Shown here in pieces: positions 1 to 7,059 of a stretch of 26,373 bases of DNA. The first letter of the stretch is position 1; each line of letters opens with the position of its first letter. Below the pieces are notes generated by a model. It was not told the DNA's origin. It saw nothing but the letters and a program-made list of their open reading frames with translations, and did not search any database. Source of the DNA: an uncultured Lachnospiraceae bacterium (GTDB taxonomy: Bacteria; Bacillota; Clostridia; Lachnospirales; Lachnospiraceae); assembly GCA_937877165.1 (NCBI GenBank), contig CALEFO010000039.1, positions 1 through 26,373 on the forward strand, written 5' to 3'. Both the position numbers and the translations under genes were made by a program.

Positions 1-1
1 G

Positions 2-244
2 AGGCCGGATTTTATCATCCTCGATCCCCCCAGAGATGGCGTGCATCCGAAGGCTCTTCCGAAAATTCTCGCCTACGGCGTGCAGAACATCCTGTACATT
101 TCCTGTAAGCCGACCAGCCTCGCGCGAGATCTTCCTCTGATGCGGGAACAGGGCTATGTCCCGGTTCGCGGCGTCAGCGTCAACCAATTCCCGAAAACCG
201 CGAACGTGGAGACGGTGGTACTGATGTCACGAAAAGATAAATGA
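2..244 (+). CDS. rlmD: 23S rRNA (uracil-5-)-methyltransferase, C-terminal fragment
   Basis: This is the last 80 codons of a gene that begins before the window. The reading frame is open from base 2 and ends in TGA at 242-244. The fragment shows the end of the Rossmann-type SAM methyltransferase domain, with the family motif LDPPRDGVHPKAL. About 24 residues further on is YISCKPTSLARDL, whose Cys is the catalytic nucleophile that attacks C6 of the target uracil in the TrmA/RlmC/RlmD family. Enzymes of this family methylate U1939 or U747 of 23S rRNA, or U54 of tRNA. The N-terminal TRAM domain and iron-sulfur cysteines that would separate these subtypes lie outside the window, so the symbol is a best guess within the family. 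The family assignment itself is firm. Confidence 0.85.
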   Translation, partial: RPDFIILDPPRDGVHPKALPKILAYGVQNILYISCKPTSLARDLPLMREQGYVPVRGVSVNQFPKTANVETVVLMSRKDK

Positions 245-1088
245 GTTCCAAAAAGCAGAGTATTTCCATACTTTTTAACGAATACAGGATTCTACGAGAG
301 GGAAGGAGACGCATGATGCCAATGACAAGAGCAATCCGGCACACAGCTGCTCTCCCTTTTTACTCTCTTGGGCAGCTGGGCTCCGGACTGGATGCGGAGC
401 TTACGAAAGGCTATCGTCCGCAATGTCCGGAAAGCGCACGAGGGAAGGTTGATGGAATCACAGTGGACGAGACAAAAATCAATTTGTCTTTACCTTCACC
501 CAATTTGACCAACTTTCATCTTTCTTTGGAGCACTTTGGACGATATCCGGAAAATCCATAATATAGATGGAACCATCATCGTCAACAAAGAGATCACCTC
601 TTTGTACAGATCCGGGCATGTTTCCATTTGCATCGACATTTTGCCTGGTCAGCACCGTTGAAGTTGGACTGATGCAGTCTGATGAGTAAAACGCATCCGG
701 CGCATGATAGCCTTCCATTCCTTTGTAGTCATTTTTCATAACATACAATTTTCCCTCATTTCCAACCTCTTAAAAAATACAAAAATGCCAACAAAGCGCG
801 GCATTGAATAGACAATTCGCACTATAAATCTACTTCATCATAACGCCGATTTCAACCACTACAGACGAGATGCCCCATGTGGGTTTTATTTCACCGGAAT
901 TTCTTGCATCACATCCCCTTAGGAAGTTAGGAGGCCAGGTACATGACGTGGTATCCTTCTGCACCGGTTGAATTTTATCGCCTTTTTTTCTATAATTCGA
1001 CGATTCAGAAATACAGAAACGCATGATAAAATAGCATTGTTGCGCAGTGCTTAAAGAGATATGTAAGCATATCCATGATGATAGGAAA
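245..1088. other. Gene-poor stretch with no confident gene
   Basis: About 840 bases separate the methyltransferase gene from the next convincing gene. The plus-strand frame 241-561 starts with an ATG that overlaps the rlmD stop. It has no recognisable domain and its second half is antisense to the minus-strand frame 479-748. A further minus-strand frame (830-1024) has no ribosome binding site. AT content is higher than in the core operons downstream, which fits decayed accessory DNA. No promoter or terminator was seen that would settle the direction of transcription. Confidence 0.4.
479..748 (-). CDS. Hypothetical small protein, possibly a gene remnant
   Basis: This 89-residue frame starts at a TTG codon, with an alternative ATG three codons in. 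Its composition looks protein-like: acidic, with a stretch RGDLFVDDDGSIYIMDFPD near the C-terminus that resembles a beta-hairpin. An in-frame TAA lies eight codons upstream of the TTG. A good Shine-Dalgarno (AGAGG) sits upstream but is spaced for an ATG in another frame, which encodes only seven residues. That mismatch suggests a frameshifted start or the surviving 3' part of a longer gene. I do not recognise the family. It overlaps the doubtful plus-strand frame 241-561, and only one of the two can be real. The minus-strand one has the more natural composition. Confidence 0.3.
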   Translation of the reverse strand: MYVMKNDYKGMEGYHAPDAFYSSDCISPTSTVLTRQNVDANGNMPGSVQRGDLFVDDDGSIYIMDFPDIVQSAPKKDESWSNWVKVKTN

Positions 1089-1625
1089 ATGAAAAATCTA
1101 AGATTAAAAGAAGCATCCCAAAACGATCTTGATCAGATCAGGACACTGTATTGGAGCCTTTTGGAAAGTTCGCCGAAATATGCTCAGATCCTGCAGTGGA
1201 AAAAGAATATCTATCCGAATGATGATGACTGGAATGCTTATATTGCAAACGGCGAGATGTATTTGATTCTGCAGGATGGAGATGTGATTGGCGCAGTAGC
1301 GGTGACCAATGCGCAGTCGAACGACTACAGGAAGATTCACTGGGCAATTACTGCTGAAGATCAGGACGTAACAGTAGTGCATCTGCTGATGATTTCACCT
1401 GAATATCAGGGACATGGCGTGGCAACAGCAGTACTTGATAAAATTGTCAAGCTGGCCGAAGATAAAAAGAAAAGAGCAGTGCGACTGGATGCGATCAAAA
1501 CGAATGTGCCAGCACAGAAATTGTATGAAAAATACGGCTTTGTTAATTGCGGAACAGCTCAGGAGTACTATGAAAGTACAGGCACGACAGAATTCATATT
1601 TTATGAATATGCACTGGCGGAGTAA
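1089..1625 (+). CDS. GNAT family N-acetyltransferase
   Basis: A 178-residue protein that would transfer acetyl from acetyl-CoA to an amine of unknown substrate in the cytoplasm. It begins MKNLRLKEASQNDLDQIR, the usual first strand and helix of the GNAT fold. Motif A, the pyrophosphate-binding loop, is MISPEYQGHGVATAVLDKI, matching the Q-x-x-G-x-G/A pattern. The motif B region follows as NVPAQKLYEKYGFVNCG, which is typical of RimI-like GNATs. I chose ATG 1089 because the protein then starts directly with the fold. An in-frame GTG at 1047 would add 14 unlikely residues. The ribosome binding site is weak (GGA, 4 nt away). The gene stands alone in accessory DNA, so context gives no substrate. The family call is firm; the substrate is unknown. 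Confidence 0.85.
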   Translation: MKNLRLKEASQNDLDQIRTLYWSLLESSPKYAQILQWKKNIYPNDDDWNAYIANGEMYLILQDGDVIGAVAVTNAQSNDYRKIHWAITAEDQDVTVVHLLMISPEYQGHGVATAVLDKIVKLAEDKKKRAVRLDAIKTNVPAQKLYEKYGFVNCGTAQEYYESTGTTEFIFYEYALAE

Positions 1626-1834
1626 CAACTGCATATGAAGGAATAAGAATACCGATAAATCGGAAGTTGTCGGTTTCTTTGTCGCCATATTCCAAAAACT
1701 TGTTTTGCTTTTACATTGACAAATTGGATGATCGGGCCCGAAATGATAACTGCAACGATAGAGCCGATTACGATGGCTGCCAGTTTTTTTATTAAATCAC
1801 GCAATGGAAATGCTGCATTTTTATAGGTACACAT
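1601..1834 (-). CDS. Possible small single-span membrane protein
   Basis: A 77-residue frame on the minus strand. Its ATG at 1834-1832 is preceded by a good Shine-Dalgarno (AGAGGA at about 1843-1848 on the reverse strand, about 8 nt spacing). The first 20 residues are hydrophilic. They are followed by one clear membrane segment, roughly residues 18-40 (LAAIVIGSIVAVIISGPIIQ), and then a basic tail. The last residues overlap the end of the convergent acetyltransferase gene. Size and layout resemble small stress or toxin-like membrane peptides, but no family is recognised. An inverted repeat (CCGAT-AA-ATCGG, near 1650) lies inside its 3' end. The call rests on the ribosome binding site and the membrane segment only. 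Confidence 0.4.
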   Translation of the reverse strand: MCTYKNAAFPLRDLIKKLAAIVIGSIVAVIISGPIIQFVNVKAKQVFGIWRQRNRQLPIYRYSYSFICSCYSASAYS

Positions 1835-2128
1835 TATTAAATTCCTCTATCCGCACAAATCCCGATTTGCCGAAATATCTTTCTAACTTTCCCGATTTTA
1901 AAGGCTTTACAGCCTGTTCATTAGTGAAATGATATGTATTTTTGGGCGTATAAATTATGGTCTAACGCACGAATACAAAAAGCAGATTTCTTCATATATA
2001 GGGCCTGCTTTTGTCGGAGCTGGAACGCTTTCTGGTGGACGGCGAAACAGCGGAGGAAGCACCGCGGAATTGAGAGAGCCTGATTTCAGAAAAGCAGAGT
2101 ATAGTGGTCAGAATGCGGAAGGAGATAA
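1835..2128. other. Intergenic region with possible decayed coding scraps
   Basis: No gene can be supported here. One frame near 2008-2077 reads GLLLSELERFLVDGETAEEA before a stop and looks like the tail of a lost protein. It is bounded by a stop immediately upstream. A strong ribosome binding site (AAGGAG, 2119-2124) at the end belongs to the hydrolase gene that follows. Confidence 0.35.
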
Positions 2129-2662
2129 ATGATAATGAGAAAAATACTGATTGTTATTGATATGCAGAATGATTTTATCGATGGCTCGCTGGGAACGAAG
2201 GAAGCCATGTCCATCGTTCCGGCGGTTCTGAAGAAGATTTGTTCGTATGCCCCGGAAGATATCTTTGCTACACGCGACACCCATCGGGAGAATTATCCTC
2301 AGACACAGGAGGGAAGAAATCTTCCTGTGGAGCACTGCATCAAGGGAAGCACAGGCTGGCAGATTCGAACAGAGATTGCAGAACGGATTTGGGATGATCA
2401 TGTTTTCGATAAGGAGACATTTGGTTCTGTGAAGATGGCAGAGTATTTCCGGAATCTGAATGCGCAAGAAGAGCTCGAAGTCGAACTGATCGGGCTCTGT
2501 ACGGACATCTGTGTGGCCAGCAATGCATTGTTACTGAAGGCGTATATGCCGGAAGTGAAGATTTCCGTAGATCCTGCGTGCTGTGCGGGGGTTACACCGG
2601 AACAGCATAAGGCAGCGCTGGAAACAATGCAGTCGTGTCAGATTCATCTGACTGGTGCCTGA
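2129..2662 (+). CDS. Isochorismatase-fold cysteine hydrolase (nicotinamidase-like)
   Basis: A 177-residue cytoplasmic hydrolase of the isochorismatase/nicotinamidase superfamily. Nicotinamidases convert nicotinamide to nicotinate for NAD salvage; others in the fold act on isochorismate or N-carbamoyl compounds. The catalytic triad is visible: Asp11 (VIDMQNDF), Lys95 (VFDKETFGS) and Cys128 (GLCTDICV). Asp50 and His52 (ATRDTH) together with His69 (PVEHC) match metal-ligand positions of PncA-type enzymes, which favours nicotinamidase over isochorismatase. The length is slightly short for PncA but usual for this clostridial subgroup. AAGGAG lies 4 nt before ATG 2129 and 10 nt before ATG 2135, so either start is possible. 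No NAD-salvage partner is adjacent, so the substrate remains an inference. Confidence 0.85.
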   Translation: MIMRKILIVIDMQNDFIDGSLGTKEAMSIVPAVLKKICSYAPEDIFATRDTHRENYPQTQEGRNLPVEHCIKGSTGWQIRTEIAERIWDDHVFDKETFGSVKMAEYFRNLNAQEELEVELIGLCTDICVASNALLLKAYMPEVKISVDPACCAGVTPEQHKAALETMQSCQIHLTGA

Positions 2663-3059
2663 TTCTCCGTTTTCTGGTCCCTCATTATTATGCGGTGAGG
2701 TATAAAATCTGTGTCGGAGTCATCTCCCATGATCAGCCTCGGATGATCACGGCTATCTTTTACATTAATGAGATTCATGGCTTTCTGCAGACAATTTCAC
2801 AAAATTCATCGCAAACTGTCTGGCAACATTGTATAATATTATGATGAAAATGTGAAATTACATAATTATAAACTCAGATGAATGTTGTTCTTGTAACTAA
2901 GCGTGAAAGAAAATTGGGCGAAGCTATACCGAACAATCTCTATGTCATTGAAAATACGGGACTTGATGGAATCATTATTTGGCAAGATGAGCAAAATTGC
3001 GGTGGGCAGGAAAACGCTGGACAGCATGCATCTGAAGAAATGAAAAGCAGAGGGGGGCT
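2663..3059. other. Intergenic region upstream of the fic gene
   Basis: No convincing gene. It contains a perfect -10 hexamer (see the promoter entry) and AT-rich DNA. Two short overlapping frames occur, 2878-3090 and one starting at ATG 2949 and ending at TGA 3041. The second reads like a basic protein tail (SLKIRDLMESLFGKMSK) and may be decayed coding sequence. Near 2680-2708 is CCTCA-N11-TGAGG followed by TATAAAAT. It resembles the Shine-Dalgarno hairpin module found further downstream but lacks an ATG. Confidence 0.4.
2809..2837 (+). promoter_or_regulatory. Candidate sigma-A promoter for fic
   Basis: A perfect -10 TATAAT at 2832-2837 with a weak -35 (TCGCAA, 2809-2814) at 17 nt. It would give a leader of about 215 nt before the fic start. 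The -35 is poor, so this is tentative. Confidence 0.35.
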
Positions 3060-4073
3060 ATGGATGCTTACCAACCACCTTTCCATATGACAGACCGTAT
3101 TATTAATCTGGTTGCAGCCATCAGTGAGCAGGTTGGCCGGATTACGGTACTGTCTCATGGAAACTTAAACCCGCATTTGAGAAAAGAAAACAGAATACGT
3201 ACCATCCATTCTTCTTTGGCAATAGAGCATAATTCCCTGTCGTTGGACCAGGTGACAGCTATTCTGGATGGCAAGAGAATATTGGGTAATCCCAACGAGA
3301 TTCAGGAAGTGAAGAATGCTTACGATGCATATGAGCTTATGCTGACCTTAAATCCTTATTCGGTGAAGGATCTGCTGAAGGCTCATAAACTTATGATGAC
3401 TGGCCTGATTCGAGAAAACGGTTCTTTCCGTCAGGGAAATGTTGGTGTCTTTGATGGAAATGTGGTGATTCATGTTGCTCCTCCGGCCAGACTTGTGCCG
3501 CAGGAAATGGCGAATCTCTTTGAATGGTATCAGAAATCAGAACTGCACCCTCTGATCAAAAGTGCTGTTTTTCATTATGAGTTTGAATTCATACATCCCT
3601 TTGCGGACGGCAATGGCCGCATGGGCAGAATGTGGCACAGTCTGCTTCTTGGTGTATGGAATGAGATCTTCTACTGGCTGCCAGTGGAGGATCTGATACG
3701 GAATCGTCAGCAGGAGTATTACAATGCCCTTGGAAAGTCGGATCATGAAGGTGACAGTGCTGTCTTTGTAGAATTGATGCTGGAAATTTTACTTGATACA
3801 TTGAAGGAAACTGATGTAGTTGGGGAAAAAGAGAAATCCAATGTGACAAAACGACACAACCATGACGTATTGGAACGTGAAGATGTCGTTTTGGGAAAAA
3901 AGATCGAAGCGTTGTTGATTCAGAACCCTGGAATTTCTCAAAAAGTTATGGCAGATGAGTTGAATATGAATGCCAGAACATTGCAGAGGAAAATGAAAAA
4001 GCTTACGCAAGAAGGCAGGATAGAGCGCGTAGGAGGTAAGCGCTATGGTCATTGGATTGTGAAAAAGCAGTAA
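3060..4073 (+). CDS. Fic family protein with C-terminal winged helix
   Basis: A 337-residue Fic protein. These enzymes usually transfer AMP from ATP to Ser, Thr or Tyr of a target protein. The active-site motif HPFADGNGRMGR is complete at residues 179-190: the catalytic His, the Mg-binding acidic residue and the two Arg for phosphates. The N-terminal Fic_N region carries the inhibitory helix SSLAIEHN at residues 51-58, whose Glu56 would fit the S/T-x-x-x-E-G/N autoinhibition motif. Here a His follows the Glu, with Asn next. Residues 280-337 form a winged helix-turn-helix (ISQKVMADELNMNARTLQRKMKKL), a common C-terminal domain in this subfamily that may bind DNA for autoregulation. ATG 3060 follows AGAGGGGGGCT closely. 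No antitoxin partner gene is adjacent. The target is unknown. Confidence 0.92.
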   Translation: MDAYQPPFHMTDRIINLVAAISEQVGRITVLSHGNLNPHLRKENRIRTIHSSLAIEHNSLSLDQVTAILDGKRILGNPNEIQEVKNAYDAYELMLTLNPYSVKDLLKAHKLMMTGLIRENGSFRQGNVGVFDGNVVIHVAPPARLVPQEMANLFEWYQKSELHPLIKSAVFHYEFEFIHPFADGNGRMGRMWHSLLLGVWNEIFYWLPVEDLIRNRQQEYYNALGKSDHEGDSAVFVELMLEILLDTLKETDVVGEKEKSNVTKRHNHDVLEREDVVLGKKIEALLIQNPGISQKVMADELNMNARTLQRKMKKLTQEGRIERVGGKRYGHWIVKKQ

Positions 4074-4088
4074 TGCTGTGAACAGTGC

Positions 4089-4274
4089 ATGGATCAGGAT
4101 TCCAAACGATATGTGGAGCGGTGGCTTGCTTACTGCGCAGGTATCTTCCGGGCTTTGATTGCGGTGGGTGAAATCATGGCCGGGGATCCGGATACGTTGG
4201 AAGACTCGAAGCGAAAGGGCATTTACATGGAATTCAAAGGGACAGGCGGTGCAGTCCAATGGCGACAAGTTTAA
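4089..4274 (+). CDS. Short ORF overlapping the start of tetR copy 1
   Basis: A 61-residue frame of unknown function whose last 16 bases overlap the tetR start, so the two could be translationally coupled. The final 19 residues (KGIYMEFKGTGGAVQWRQV) are also present upstream of tetR copy 2, where the same frame reads KGTYIEFKRTGGAVQWRRV and stops at 7233. The first 42 residues have no counterpart there. So the tail belongs to the duplicated segment and the front to unique DNA. It may be the 3' end of a lost upstream gene now fused by chance to a new start. No strong ribosome binding site is seen. Confidence 0.3.
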   Translation: MDQDSKRYVERWLAYCAGIFRALIAVGEIMAGDPDTLEDSKRKGIYMEFKGTGGAVQWRQV

Positions 4275-4948
4275 GTGAACCCACGAAGAAACGGATTCTG
4301 CAGGTGTGCGTAAAGCTCTTTTTGGAGCAGGGATACCGGAAGACAACGATGGCGGAAATCATCGAACAGGCCGGTGTTTCCAGCAGCAGCTTCCAGAATA
4401 TTTTCCGCGCGAAGGACGGCGTACTGACAGAGCTTGTGCGGTTCATGTTCGAGAATCAGTTTGCGATGGCAAGAAGCGCGGCAAGTGCCAAGCTTCCGCC
4501 GGTTTATGTCTATGCAGTGGAAACTGCAATTCAGATGACGCTTACAGAGCTGAATGAGAACCTGCGTGAAATCTATATTGAAGCCTACACGCAAAAGGAT
4601 GCCTGCGAGTACATTCAGCATGAAACGGCGAAGGAGCTGTACCGGATTTTCGGATCGTACCAGCCGGAGCTGACAGAGCGGGACTTTTACGAGCTGGAAA
4701 TCGGGTCGGCGGGCGTTATGCGGGGCTATATGTCCCATCCCTGTGATGAAGAGTTCACACTGGAAAAAAAGCTCCGTTTGTTTTTCCTGATGAGTCTTCG
4801 GGCTTATAACGTTCCAAAGGAAGAAATGAATCAGGTCATCCGGTTCGTGGAGGAACTTGATATCCGTGCGATCTCCGAGCAGGTTATGCAGAAACTGTTC
4901 CAGGCGCTTGCGATGCATTATGAGTTCTCTCTGCAGGAGCTGATGCAG
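4214..4948 (+). repeat. Long direct repeat, copy 1 (tetR segment)
   Basis: This 735-bp segment is repeated at 7173-7907, a constant offset of 2959 bp. By eye there are 3 differences in the first 45 bases and 6 in the next 54 (all synonymous third positions in tetR). None is seen in the following 605 bases (4313-4917), and there is one at 4918. Homology to the second copy breaks off soon after 4948 and resumes as the 66-bp block at 4963-5028. Confidence 0.95.
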
Positions 4949-4999
4949 AAAACAGTAAGGAAAGCAACACAATCACGATTTCCACATCCGATAACGTGA
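4259..4999 (+). CDS. TetR/AcrR family regulator, copy 1 (altered C-terminus)
   Basis: A 246-residue TetR-type repressor. The N-terminal helix-turn-helix (residues about 12-58) contains KRILQVCVKLFLEQGYRKTT and AEIIEQAGVSSSSFQNIF, the usual TetR DNA-binding layout, followed by an all-helical ligand-binding domain without a recognisable ligand class. The first 230 residues are identical to copy 2 at 7218. After LQELMQ the two diverge: here the frame runs into a scrap of the downstream surface-protein gene and ends KATQSRFPHPIT. That tail is a product of the deletion junction and is probably tolerated because it lies at the very end. The MATE pump gene downstream is a plausible target, but a terminator and a separate promoter lie between them. 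No strong ribosome binding site is seen; coupling to the overlapping upstream frame is possible. Confidence 0.9.
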   Translation: MATSLSEPTKKRILQVCVKLFLEQGYRKTTMAEIIEQAGVSSSSFQNIFRAKDGVLTELVRFMFENQFAMARSAASAKLPPVYVYAVETAIQMTLTELNENLREIYIEAYTQKDACEYIQHETAKELYRIFGSYQPELTERDFYELEIGSAGVMRGYMSHPCDEEFTLEKKLRLFFLMSLRAYNVPKEEMNQVIRFVEELDIRAISEQVMQKLFQALAMHYEFSLQELMQKTVRKATQSRFPHPIT

Positions 5000-5028
5000 C
5001 TGCAAATGTGACCAGCAAGGACATCAAT
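4963..5028 (+). pseudogene. 66-bp remnant of the surface-protein gene
   Basis: This block matches 8159-8224, inside the secreted beta-helix gene, with about four differences. In the original frame it encodes SNTITISTSDNVTANVT-like sequence. Here it is joined directly to the end of tetR copy 1, so the DNA corresponding to about 7910-8158 is missing. It shows that the duplicated unit once held both tetR and its partner gene. Confidence 0.9.
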
Positions 5029-5070
5029 GGGCAAGGACGGCTTGTGCCTGCGCCATGGTGCTTTCATACA

Positions 5071-5120
5071 AAAGGAAACCGGACCGGGCCTCTTATAAGG
5101 GCGGGTTCGGTTTCCTTTTT
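5071..5120 (+). terminator. Rho-independent terminator after tetR copy 1
   Basis: A 15-bp stem (AAAGGAAACCGGACC at 5071-5085 with GGTTCGGTTTCCTTT at 5104-5118, one G-U pair) ends in a T run through 5120. It separates tetR copy 1 and its remnant from the MATE gene. Confidence 0.85.
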
Positions 5121-5193
5121 GCCGGAGAAGACAGCAGTATCTGCCGGAGAGGGCAGAGACATAGAAAAGCAGTCAGCACCTGATGCAAGAAGC

Positions 5194-5202
5194 TGTTATA
5201 AT
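5194..5202 (+). promoter_or_regulatory. Extended -10 promoter for the MATE gene
   Basis: TGTTATAAT at 5194-5202 fits the extended -10 consensus TGnTATAAT; the -35 region is poor. It lies about 80 nt upstream of the MATE start and just after the terminator, so the pump gene appears to have its own transcript. The leader contains a short inverted repeat, GGCG-TAAGA-GCGCC-type, near 5238-5251. Confidence 0.55.
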
Positions 5203-5283
5203 GAGAAACGTTGTGTCTTAACCGGATGGTGCGGGAATGGCGTAAGAGCGCCGAATGCGGGGTAGAAAGAGGAGAAGCATTGT

Positions 5284-6630
5284 ATGGAAAAGAAGATTAA
5301 CCTGACGGAGGGCCCGCTGGCAAGGCAGATTCTGGTGGTAAGTCTGCCGCTTGCCTTGTCCAATCTGCTTCAGGTTCTGTTCAACATGTCGGATGTTGCC
5401 ATTGTCGGGCGGTTTGCAGGATCTACGGCGCTGGGATCGGTAGGATCCACCAGTATTTTTGTTACGCTGTTTACCGGCTTTCTGATCGGACTGGGCAATG
5501 GCATCAATGTGCTGGTGGCACGGTTTTACGGTGCGAGACATCCGGAAAGTGTTCAGAAGACGATTTCCTCCGCCTTGATCGTCAGTCTGATTGCAGGGAT
5601 CATTCTGCTGTTTGCAGGTCTTTTGGGGTCTCCGGCGCTTCTTCGGCTTCTGAATACAAAGCAGGATCTTCTGCCGGGAGCCATCCTTTACCTGCGGGTG
5701 TATTTCTTTGGCATGCCGGCACTTGCCCTGTACAACTTTGGCAATGCGGTGTTCAGCGCGATCGGTGAGACGAGAAAGCCCTTGGTGTATCTCTCGATAG
5801 CAGGTGCGTTGAATATCGTACTCAATCTGTTTTTTGTGATTGTCTGCGGACTTAGCGTTATGGGCGTTGCCCTGGCAAGCGCCATTTCGCAGTGCGTGTC
5901 AGCAGGCTTGATTCTCCATGCGCTGATCAAGGTACAGGACTGCTATGCGCTTCATTGGAAGGAGGTCCGTCTGGATCCCGAGGTCACAAAACGTATTCTT
6001 TTGCTGGGAGTCCCTGCAGGAATGCAGAATGCCATCTTCGCGATTGCCAATCTGTTCATTCAGGCGGGTGTCAACTCCTTTGACTCTCTGATGGTCAAGG
6101 GCAATTCCGCGGCTGCCAATGCTGACGCCATGATCTATGATGCCATGGCGGCGATCTATATGGCCTGTGCGAGCTTTATGAGTCAGAACTATGGAGCGGG
6201 GAAGATGGATCGTGTGAAGAAGAGCTACTTCATCAGTCTTGCGTATTCCTTTGGCCTGGGTCTGCTTCTCGGTTCTATGCTTCTTGTGTTCGGGAGACAG
6301 TTTCTTTCCCTCTTTACAACGGAGGTGGCGGTTATTGATGCCGGAATGAAGCGTGTCAGGGTCATGGCATTTGCCTATTGTATTTCTGCCTTCATGGACT
6401 GTACGATTGCAGCATCCCGCGGTCTGGACAAAACGGTGGTGCCGACCATCCTTGTGGTACTCGGGTCATGCGTTTTTCGCGTGATCTGGGTTTATACGAT
6501 TTTCGCTCGTATTCATACCATCCCTGCACTGTACCTGCTGTATCCGTGCTCCTGGTCGCTGACGGCGTTGGCGGAAATCATTTATTTTGTCCGATGCTAT
6601 AAGCAGGCCATGAAAATTTTTCCTTCGTGA
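5284..6630 (+). CDS. MATE family multidrug/Na+ antiporter
   Basis: A 448-residue integral membrane protein of the MATE (NorM/DinF) efflux family, which exports cationic drugs or metabolites in exchange for Na+ or H+. It begins MEKKINLTEGPLARQILVVSLPLALSNLLQ-like, the typical first helix of clostridial MATE pumps, and contains about 12 hydrophobic segments in two homologous halves (roughly residues 15-190 and 235-410). Motifs such as FNMSDVAIVGRF in helix 2 and FMSQNYGAGKMDRVKKS after helix 8 are characteristic. The length is normal for the family. AGAGGAG lies about 10 nt before ATG 5284. It sits between the two tetR copies; TetR control is plausible but not shown. The substrate cannot be read from sequence. 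Confidence 0.93.
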   Translation: MEKKINLTEGPLARQILVVSLPLALSNLLQVLFNMSDVAIVGRFAGSTALGSVGSTSIFVTLFTGFLIGLGNGINVLVARFYGARHPESVQKTISSALIVSLIAGIILLFAGLLGSPALLRLLNTKQDLLPGAILYLRVYFFGMPALALYNFGNAVFSAIGETRKPLVYLSIAGALNIVLNLFFVIVCGLSVMGVALASAISQCVSAGLILHALIKVQDCYALHWKEVRLDPEVTKRILLLGVPAGMQNAIFAIANLFIQAGVNSFDSLMVKGNSAAANADAMIYDAMAAIYMACASFMSQNYGAGKMDRVKKSYFISLAYSFGLGLLLGSMLLVFGRQFLSLFTTEVAVIDAGMKRVRVMAFAYCISAFMDCTIAASRGLDKTVVPTILVVLGSCVFRVIWVYTIFARIHTIPALYLLYPCSWSLTALAEIIYFVRCYKQAMKIFPS

Positions 6631-6654
6631 AGCCGTCAGAATCGCCCTGCCGGT

Positions 6655-6928
6655 ATGACGCAGAAGGACTGGCTGGAGCGTCTCACCTTCTCGGGTTTAT
6701 CAGGCACTGAAAAAGAGCAGATGCCTTGATCAGTACCTTGTTTCGAATTACGACATCCTGCATACACAGAGTACAAATTATGTGGTTCGGGATATCGAGG
6801 ATTACTTGAAGGATCGGGAGGTAACTGCATAGAGGCTGATTTTGCGTCTTGCTAAAGTGAAGACTCTGACACTGGAGCAGGCAGTGGATATCTATTACCG
6901 GAGCCGTCTGGCAAAATCACAAAAATGA
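6655..6928 (+). pseudogene. Degenerate DUF3791-like gene remnants
   Basis: Three broken frames lie in series. ATG 6655 opens MTQKDWLERLTFSGLSG and stops after 24 codons. A second frame at 6698-6832 reads YQALKKSRCLDQYLVSNYDI and then LHTQSTNYVVRDIEDYLKDR, ending in TAG. A third at 6833-6928 ends LTLEQAVDIYYRSRLAKSQK before TGA. The Y-x-x-L-HTQ and D-D/E-I-x-x-Y pattern, and the LEQAVDIYYRSR tail, resemble the small DUF3791 proteins often paired with DUF3990 in Lachnospiraceae. No intact gene remains, and at least one frameshift plus truncation is needed to explain it. The family link is from memory and is moderate. Confidence 0.45.
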
Positions 6929-6994
6929 AAAGAAGTAATCGTCTGTCAGATACAGATAAAATGACGGATAAAGACTGAAGGATAGTGCATTCTT

Positions 6995-7047
6995 CTGGCG
7001 TAGAACCCCGCCGCTGATTTTTCATCAGCGGCGGGGTTCTACGCCAG
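6995..7047. repeat. Perfect 24-bp inverted repeat, 5-nt loop
   Basis: The arms at 6995-7018 and 7024-7047 (CTGGCGTAGAACCCCGCCGC and onwards) are exact reverse complements, with loop TTTTC. No T run follows on either strand, so it is not a standard intrinsic terminator, although it could still stop or process transcripts. It lies between the remnant region and the promoter region of tetR copy 2. Confidence 0.95.
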
Positions 7048-7059
7048 GGTGGATGATTT

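Noticed and set aside
241..561. Plus-strand 106-codon frame overlapping the rlmD stop
   Set aside because: No domain or independent ribosome binding site; the second half is antisense to a more protein-like minus-strand frame.
830..1024. Minus-strand 64-codon frame ending VVVEIGVMMK
   Set aside because: No Shine-Dalgarno and no recognised family; considered as a bacteriocin-like peptide, but nothing supports that.
1929..2132. 67-codon plus-strand frame before the hydrolase
   Set aside because: Low-complexity Gly/Ser tail, no ribosome binding site, and another frame in the same place looks more like old coding sequence.
2680..2708. CCTCA-N11-TGAGG-TATAAAAT, similar to the Shine-Dalgarno hairpin module
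   Set aside because: It lacks an ATG at the right distance, the loop is much longer, and the upstream block is missing; it may be chance.
4271..4972. 233-codon minus-strand frame opposite tetR (repeated opposite copy 2)
   Set aside because: It is conserved only because the sense tetR is duplicated; composition (Leu, His, Cys rich) is typical of an antisense frame.
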